Assembly: GCA_013285655.1 (NCBI GenBank)
Contig: JABDHI010000015.1
Location: 1 to 50,506 of the forward strand
Direction: 5' to 3'
DNA length: 50,506 bases
Source of the DNA: Bacteroidota bacterium
GTDB lineage: Bacteria; Bacteroidota; Bacteroidia; JABEUT01
In this document: positions 46,298 through 50,506 of the stretch, piece by piece
Position numbering within the stretch: position 1 is the first letter of the stretch
Layout: each line of letters opens with the position of its first letter
Made by a program: the position numbers and the translations under genes
Notes under the pieces: generated by a model
What the model saw: the letters and a program-made list of their open reading frames with translations, nothing else
What the model was told of the DNA's origin: nothing
Databases searched by the model: none

Positions 46298-46483
46298 TTA
46301 CTTAATTTCTTTGTGAACGGTCATCTTCCTCATTACCGGGTTGTATTTCTTCAACTCAATACGTTCAGGAGAATTCTTTTTATTCTTTTTGGTAATGTAC
46401 CTGGATGTACCTGGTAGGCCGCTAGCCTTATGTTCAGTACATTCTAAAATTACTTGTATACGGTTACCTCTTTTACGTGCCAT
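46298..46483 (-). CDS. rpmG: 50S ribosomal protein L33
   Basis: A 61-residue basic ribosomal protein. It has [19 protein letters not shown] at the start, then [21 protein letters not shown] and [14 protein letters not shown]. Only a single Cys (CTEH) occurs, so this is a zinc-free form. It lies between rpmB (22 nt upstream) and DUF4295 (23 nt downstream) in the order conserved across Bacteroidota. Confidence 0.95.
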   Translation of the reverse strand: MARKRGNRIQVILECTEHKASGLPGTSRYITKKNKKNSPERIELKKYNPVMRKMTVHKEIK

Positions 46484-46505
46484 GATGCTTTAGGTTTAGC
46501 TGTTT

Positions 46506-46745
46506 TTATTTTGCGAGGAATCCTTTTTCCCTTGCTTCTTTAATACAGGCAGAAATACCTCTCCTGTTAATTATTTTAATTGCTGATGTAGAAACCTTTA
46601 GGGTTACCCATTTCTTTTCTTCAGGTATAAAGAAACGCTTTTCTTGTAGGTTTGGGTTAAACCTGCGCTTGCTCTTACTGTTCGAGTGGGAAACGCTGTT
46701 TCCTACCATCGCCTTTTTCCCTGTAATTTCACAAATTCTTGACAT
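46506..46745 (-). CDS. rpmB: 50S ribosomal protein L28
   Basis: A 79-residue ribosomal protein with MSRICEITGKKAMVGNSVSH, the N-x-S-K-S-K-R-R-F-x-P-N-L motif (NSKSKRRFNPNLQEK) and WVTLKVSTSAIKIINRRGIS. It has no zinc Cys quartet. It is the first gene of the rpmB-rpmG-DUF4295 operon, with a TAGCTTTG box 26 nt upstream on the minus strand. Confidence 0.96.
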   Translation of the reverse strand: MSRICEITGKKAMVGNSVSHSNSKSKRRFNPNLQEKRFFIPEEKKWVTLKVSTSAIKIINRRGISACIKEAREKGFLAK

Positions 46746-46770
46746 GATATCCTGATTTTTTTTGGGAGTG

Positions 46771-46778
46771 CAAAGCTA
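46771..46778 (-). promoter_or_regulatory. Bacteroidota -7 box (TAGCTTTG on -) for rpmB
   Basis: A perfect TAnnTTTG on minus, 25 nt before the rpmB ATG. Between it and the inverted repeat at 46961 I see only AT-rich sequence with T-runs and no gene. Confidence 0.55.
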
Positions 46779-46960
46779 GTAAATAAATCTTACCGAAATA
46801 CACTGCAGGATGATTTTTTCATCTTCTTTCACCTTTTTGCCCTTTTTAGAGGGGATGGAATGAGTTAAGTTGCTGTTTATCAGGTTTTTTTTGTTTTCAT
46901 CCTTTGCTTCAAAGTTTTTATCAATATAAAGATCGGTTCTACTTTCTTATTTTCATCTTA

Positions 46961-47003
46961 AATGCGACACTTTTGCACACAGATCAAAAAAATGTGTCGC
47001 ATT
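46961..47003. repeat. Perfect 10-bp inverted repeat with TGTCG motif
   Basis: AATGCGACAC (46961-46970) and GTGTCGCATT (46994-47003) are perfect inverted copies around a 23-nt AT-rich centre. It lies 12 bp before element B and shares its TGTCG word, but is not repeated next to element A. It could be an operator; a U-run is lacking, so it is not an obvious terminator. Confidence 0.55.
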
Positions 47004-47015
47004 CTGTTTTTGCAC

Positions 47016-47393
47016 GGGGTTTACACTTTTAGTATTTTGTAAATACTCAAATGCCTCATTTTCAATAATAATACTAAAAATATTTTTATGATTTTGTAAC
47101 CCCCCATTGTCGTTTCGTGTCGTTTTATGTCGTGTATAATTCTTTAATATCATCCTATCCATTGATTTTCAATATGATAAATGATTTCAGGGTTGGGGAA
47201 TTCGTGTCGGAATTGTCGTGTTTCAGCGTATCGTACTGATTTTCAATATTTATTTTGCGACAGTAATTGGCTTTAAAAATATCTTGCATTTAGTCGAGAC
47301 TTTGTCATTTATGAGTTCATAATGCAGTGCACTACAAATTTAACGGTTATAATAACTTTACTTAGTCAAAATAGTATCCAGTTTTCAACAACT
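47016..47393 (+). repeat. Non-coding element copy B (pairs with 12109-12483)
   Basis: This ~378-bp stretch is colinear with 12109-12483 on the minus strand: the same ordered blocks GGGGTTTACA, AAAAATATT, TTTTGTAACCCC (47092-47103), TGTCG at 47108, 47118 and 47128 (10-bp steps), CATTGATTTTCAAT (47160-47173), TGTCG at 47205 and 47214 (9-bp step), GCGAC and TTTTCAACAACT (47382-47393). It occupies most of the 730-bp gap before the histidine kinase gene and ends 91 bp before its ATG. No reading frame is shared between the two copies. Confidence 0.75.
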
Positions 47394-47470
47394 AAGCATA
47401 CAGTATATTACCTTAAAAACATAATAGAACCATACACAACTCGGTATCCCTCGTTCTTGGCAGATTGATA

Positions 47471-47478
47471 TATATTTG
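47471..47478 (+). promoter_or_regulatory. Bacteroidota -7 box (TATATTTG) for the kinase-ccm operon
   Basis: A perfect TAnnTTTG match ending 6 nt before the ATG at 47485. The predicted transcript would start at or next to the start codon, implying a leaderless message. It excludes an alternative TTG start at 47476. Confidence 0.6.
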
Positions 47479-47484
47479 CAAGCT

Positions 47485-48933
47485 ATGGCAGATAGGGCGC
47501 TTAATAAAAGAGAAGTAAGTTATTTAATTGCTTGTATAGCAATTTCTATTGCTATTATTGTTTTTCAGTTGCTCACTACCTTAAGTGTAGTAGCTGCTTT
47601 TGCTTCCATTGCCATAGTGCTTATGACTATGTACATTCCGGGTAAATCGTACACTTACATTTTTGCCGGTGTTGCTTCCATTTTAATATTTATTGGTTTT
47701 TATTATTCCCGGTTTTTGGATAAAACTATTGACCCATCCAAATTTTCAAACCTTATATATAACCGCCTCTCTGCTTTGGGTAGTGTGTGGATAACGGCTT
47801 ACCTTATTGTTAAGTTTAAAATAAGCCGCACCGAAGAGCAACGTAGCAACCAGCGGATGAATGCCTTGTTTTTATATGCAAGTGAGGGTATTATAATTAC
47901 AGACGATCAGGGTAAAATAGTTTTGGTAAATCCTGAAGCTGAAAGACAGTTTGGGTATACGGGAAGTGAATTGGTAAGTAAGCGTATTGAAATACTAATA
48001 CCTGATCGTTACGGCCGCAAGCATGTAGAACATCGAAAAGGTTATTACGATAATCCCGGTGCCCGCTATATGGGTCGGGGTATGGAGTTATACGGAGTAA
48101 AAAAAGATGGAGCCGAATTCCCTTTACAAATAAGTTTGAGCAGTTTCTCTACCGAAGATGGAACCTTTGTTGTGAGCTTTATTTTAGATACTACTGAGTT
48201 AATTAAGCAAAAGGAATTGACCAAGGCACTTGAAAAGGAAATGGAACTGAATGAATTAAAATCAAGGTTCGTGGCCATGGCTTCTCATGAATTTCGTACC
48301 CCGCTTAGTACCATACTTTCTTCGGTAGCATTAGTTGAAAAATATAATGAGCCGTCGCAGCAGGAAGATAAGATAAGACACATTAACAGAATTCGGTCAA
48401 CCGTTAAGAATCTTACCAATATTCTTAATGATTTTCTATCGCTCGATAAGCTGGAGGATGGATTGGTTCGGGTAAACCGATCAAACTTCAGGCTCGATAA
48501 ATTTTGTGCTGAAGTAGTTGAAGAAATAAGGGTTGTTGCCAAGCCGGGCCAGCAAATAAACTATTTGTATGCTGCACATACCAGAGATATAAATATGGAC
48601 CAAAACTTATTACGGAATATTTTGAATAACCTACTTAATAATGCAATTAAATATTCTCCGGAGAAAAGCCTTATCGACTTTACAGTATCTGATAGTGAAA
48701 AGGAGCTCATTATATCCGTAAAAGATTGTGGCATGGGTATACCAGATGAAGATAAGCCATTCATGTTCGATCGATTCTTTAGGGCTAAAAACGCGTCGAA
48801 CATACAAGGTACCGGTTTGGGCTTGAATATTGTTAAGCGGTATATCGATCTGATGGGAGGTTCAATTGATTTTGAAACAGAACAAAACAAAGGCACTACC
48901 TTTACGGTTAAATTACCACTTGTAAAAGAATAG
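47485..48933 (+). CDS. PAS-domain membrane sensor histidine kinase
   Basis: A 482-residue kinase. Four membrane helices occupy residues ~12-108 with almost no periplasmic loops. A PAS domain follows at ~120-235 (EGIIITDDQGKIVLVNPEAERQFGYTG). The HisKA phosphoacceptor is in FVAMASHEFRTPLSTILS (~residue 268), and the HATPase has N-box NNLLNNAIKYSP, G1 DCGMGIPDEDK and G2 GTGLGLNIVKRYIDLMGG. No partner response regulator is adjacent. It is followed after 1 nt by ccmB, so sensing of redox state, haem or respiration is a reasonable guess but not shown. Confidence 0.9.
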   Translation: MADRALNKREVSYLIACIAISIAIIVFQLLTTLSVVAAFASIAIVLMTMYIPGKSYTYIFAGVASILIFIGFYYSRFLDKTIDPSKFSNLIYNRLSALGSVWITAYLIVKFKISRTEEQRSNQRMNALFLYASEGIIITDDQGKIVLVNPEAERQFGYTGSELVSKRIEILIPDRYGRKHVEHRKGYYDNPGARYMGRGMELYGVKKDGAEFPLQISLSSFSTEDGTFVVSFILDTTELIKQKELTKALEKEMELNELKSRFVAMASHEFRTPLSTILSSVALVEKYNEPSQQEDKIRHINRIRSTVKNLTNILNDFLSLDKLEDGLVRVNRSNFRLDKFCAEVVEEIRVVAKPGQQINYLYAAHTRDINMDQNLLRNILNNLLNNAIKYSPEKSLIDFTVSDSEKELIISVKDCGMGIPDEDKPFMFDRFFRAKNASNIQGTGLGLNIVKRYIDLMGGSIDFETEQNKGTTFTVKLPLVKE

Positions 48934-48934
48934 T

Positions 48935-49582
48935 ATGAACCAACTTGCTGCCATTATACAACGCGAACTAAGGCATGAGCTAAGAAGCAGGCGATCGTGG
49001 CTGGCCATATTGCTCTATATAAGCAGTGTGGTATACATTGCTTACCTGGCATTTCAGCACGATCTTGAACCTGTTACCTGGAACGCCTTGTTCTGGATAC
49101 TCACCATCTTTATTTCCATGTTTGCTGCATCGGGCAGTTTTGCCGGCCGCGAAAGCGAAATGCTGTATATATATACCATTACTTCTCCGCACAAATTTAT
49201 AATGGCAAGGTTAATATATAATGGCATGTTTATGTTGGTAGTAAGCATTGTGGCCATTGCTATATATAGTTTGTTGCTTGGCAACCCGGTAGGCAGCGGA
49301 TCGATCTTCTTTATTACGGTTTTGCTGGCAGTTTGGGGTATATCATCTTTGTTAACTATGGCATTTGCAATAGCTACTAAAGGTGGTGGTGGGTTTGCAC
49401 TTATGGCAATTATTAGTTTTCCGCTACTTGTGCCCCTGTTAATTACGGCTCAGCATTTGTCGGCATTAAGTATGATGCCAGACCCAACCAATTATACGGG
49501 AAATATGGCATCTTTACTGGCTATAGATGCCCTAATTGCGGCTCTCTGCTATTTATTATTTCCCTATCTTTGGCGCGATTAA
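48935..49582 (+). CDS. ccmB: Haem exporter/cytochrome c maturation protein CcmB
   Basis: A 215-residue membrane protein with about six transmembrane helices. It matches CcmB in length and pattern: RELRHELRSRRSW at the N-terminus, FAASGSFAGRESEMLYIYTITSPHKFIMARLIYN, AIATKGGGGFALMAIISFPLLVPLLI. CcmB is the permease of the CcmABC complex, which loads or releases haem for c-type cytochromes at the membrane. The ATPase ccmA is not adjacent. The start is 1 nt after the kinase stop. Confidence 0.92.
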   Translation: MNQLAAIIQRELRHELRSRRSWLAILLYISSVVYIAYLAFQHDLEPVTWNALFWILTIFISMFAASGSFAGRESEMLYIYTITSPHKFIMARLIYNGMFMLVVSIVAIAIYSLLLGNPVGSGSIFFITVLLAVWGISSLLTMAFAIATKGGGGFALMAIISFPLLVPLLITAQHLSALSMMPDPTNYTGNMASLLAIDALIAALCYLLFPYLWRD

Positions 49583-49617
49583 AAAAACAGTTGAAGGTGT
49601 ATAAAGTTCGTAAAGCT

Positions 49618-49684
49618 TAAAGTCAAAAGACTTTATGAACTTTAAAAACGCAGAGGCTTTATAAACTTTATGAACTTTAAAAAC
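49618..49684 (+). repeat. AT-rich hairpin and 19-bp direct repeat spanning the ccmC start
   Basis: TAAAGTC-AAAA-GACTTTA (49618-49635) is a perfect hairpin, and a longer stem can form from AAAGTTCGTAAAG to CTTTATGAACTTT. The 19-mer CTTTATGAACTTTAAAAAC occurs at 49631-49649 and again at 49666-49684; the second copy contains the ccmC start codon. The first copy encodes a short frame, MNFKNAEAL then stop, ending 5 nt before the real ATG. Confidence 0.7.
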
Positions 49685-50371
49685 TTTATAAACTCAAGGT
49701 GGTGGAAAGTAGTATGCGTGATTATGCTTGCCTATACTTTAATCATGGGCTTTCTAGCTCCTGTGCCGGCTAAGCCAATTTTGCACGAAACCATACGTAA
49801 TCTTTATTTTCACGTATGTATGTGGTTCTCTATGATGTTCATCTTCACAGTTTCGTTGGTTTACAGCATTAAATACCTTATGAACCCGACTGAAGAAAAC
49901 GATATTATTGCTTCAGAAAGTGCTAATACGGGCCTGGTATTTGGTATTTTGGGGCTTGTTACAGGCATGCTTTGGCTCAGGTATACCTGGGGTGAAACAG
50001 GCCATGACTGGTGGGCACCGGACCCTAAATTAAATGGCGCTCTTATTGCCCTGCTTAGCTATTTCGCTTATGTAGTTTTGCGTATGTCGATAGATGATGA
50101 GCAGAAAAAGGCGCGTGTTGCAGCTGTTTACAACATATTTGCCTATGTAATGATGATTGTATTTGTAATGATATACCCACGCCTTAATAATGTTGATTCG
50201 CTTCATCCCGGTAACGGTGGTAACCCTGGTTTTAATCAGTATGACCTTGATAATCATATGCGCATGGTATTTTACCCTGCCGTTATAGGCTGGGTAATGT
50301 TATCTGCCTGGATAGCATCTTTAAATATCAGGTTGGAGAAAATAAATCGGTATAATCATAATAAAATATGA
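49670..50371 (+). CDS. ccmC: Haem-handling cytochrome c maturation protein CcmC
   Basis: A 233-residue membrane protein with six predicted helices and the tryptophan-rich haem-binding segment YTWGETGHDWWAPDPKLNGAL (~residue 108), a variant of the WGxWWxWD motif. Candidate axial histidines lie in LYFHVCMWFSMMF (~residue 48) and in the last loop (DNHMRMVFYPAVIGW). It transfers haem toward CcmE at the periplasmic side. Its start codon lies in a repeated 19-mer, and its stop overlaps the next ATG (ATGA). Confidence 0.92.
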   Translation: MNFKNFINSRWWKVVCVIMLAYTLIMGFLAPVPAKPILHETIRNLYFHVCMWFSMMFIFTVSLVYSIKYLMNPTEENDIIASESANTGLVFGILGLVTGMLWLRYTWGETGHDWWAPDPKLNGALIALLSYFAYVVLRMSIDDEQKKARVAAVYNIFAYVMMIVFVMIYPRLNNVDSLHPGNGGNPGFNQYDLDNHMRMVFYPAVIGWVMLSAWIASLNIRLEKINRYNHNKI

Positions 50372-50506
50372 GAATAATCAAGAACTTTGTACTGTTTTTG
50401 TTCGTCCTTTGCACATCTGTGGTTTATGCGCAAACGCAACCGGGAGGTGATATTGAAATGGCCGATAAAATGAAGGCCGAAGGAAAAATATATGTGGTGG
50501 TTGGTG
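50368..50506 (+). CDS. ccmD: CcmD-family protein, cut by the window end
   Basis: The first 46 codons are visible, starting MRIIKNFVLFLFVLCTSVVY with a signal-peptide-like segment ending AQ, then EMADKMKAEGKIYVVVG. The MADKM ... GKIYVVV block is the characteristic core of the small Bacteroidota CcmD family, which normally continues into one transmembrane helix just beyond the edge. The start overlaps the ccmC stop. The identification rests on this short core and on context. Confidence 0.72.
   Translation, partial: MRIIKNFVLFLFVLCTSVVYAQTQPGGDIEMADKMKAEGKIYVVVG

Larger units (their letters stand above)
46746..47484. other. 739-bp intergenic region between divergent rpmB and kinase genes
   Basis: It holds the rpmB promoter box (46771), a T-rich stretch with no recognisable feature (46780-46960), the 10-bp inverted repeat (46961-47003), element B (47016-47393) and the kinase promoter box (47471). 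No gene or tRNA was recognised. Confidence 0.7.

Noticed and set aside
46953-47162. A 69-codon minus-strand frame over the start of element B
   Set aside because: It is antisense to the element's orientation, crosses the inverted repeat, and has no counterpart in copy A.

Overview
The window is a chromosomal segment of a Bacteroidota bacterium, probably from the Chitinophagales/Sphingobacteriia side of the phylum. The evidence is three secreted proteins with type IX secretion sorting tails (one type A, two type B 'gliding motility' tails), the phylum-specific small proteins DUF5606, DUF4295 and DUF6155, a type B ribosomal protein L31, and repeated Bacteroidota -7 promoter boxes (TAnnTTTG) just upstream of genes. 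No phage, plasmid, CRISPR, rRNA or tRNA was seen.

Layout. 0-4.5 kb: the C-terminal part of a large surface protein, a methyltransferase, an S1-domain RNA-binding protein and small hypothetical proteins, all on +. 4.5-9.7 kb: an ABC-F ATPase, a REP-associated (RAYT-like) transposase framed by mirror-image hairpins, a PLD-like protein and a stand-alone PaaZ. 9.9-21.1 kb: DUF5606, a secreted type IX cargo protein, a DegT-type aminotransferase, an SPFH membrane protein, an outer-membrane-like protein, a large VPS10/BNR-repeat protein, a CAP-domain protein and an anchor-L/PKD surface protein. 21.2-24.7 kb (-): accC, sucC, rpmE2 and a small lipocalin-like protein.

24.8-44.6 kb is the centrepiece: about 20 kb of + strand, nearly gap-free genes devoted to chorismate. 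A six-gene menaquinone operon (menF-D-B-A-C-E) is followed after about 20 nt by a promoter, a 26-codon leader peptide with three consecutive Trp codons and mutually exclusive RNA hairpins (a classical trp attenuator). Then come fourteen genes covering every step from PEP plus erythrose-4-phosphate to tryptophan: an atypical DAHP synthase, aroB, aroA, aroK, aroE, aroD, aroC, trpE, trpG, trpD, trpC, trpF, trpB, trpA. As arranged, tryptophan attenuation would set expression of the whole shikimate pathway, while the operon just upstream drains chorismate to menaquinone.

44.6-46.8 kb (-): ftsY, a DinB/DUF1572 protein and the rpmB-rpmG-DUF4295 operon. 47.5-50.5 kb (+): a PAS sensor histidine kinase in an apparent operon with the haem-export/cytochrome c maturation genes ccmB, ccmC and a truncated ccmD.

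The most unexpected non-coding signal is a pair of diverged, colinear elements of about 375 bp (12109-12483 on - and 47016-47393 on +). Each lies upstream of a gene in the same orientation, and each carries inverted GGGGTTACAAA-type sites and a phased TGTCG array (three copies at 10 bp, two at 9 bp). I do not recognise this family.
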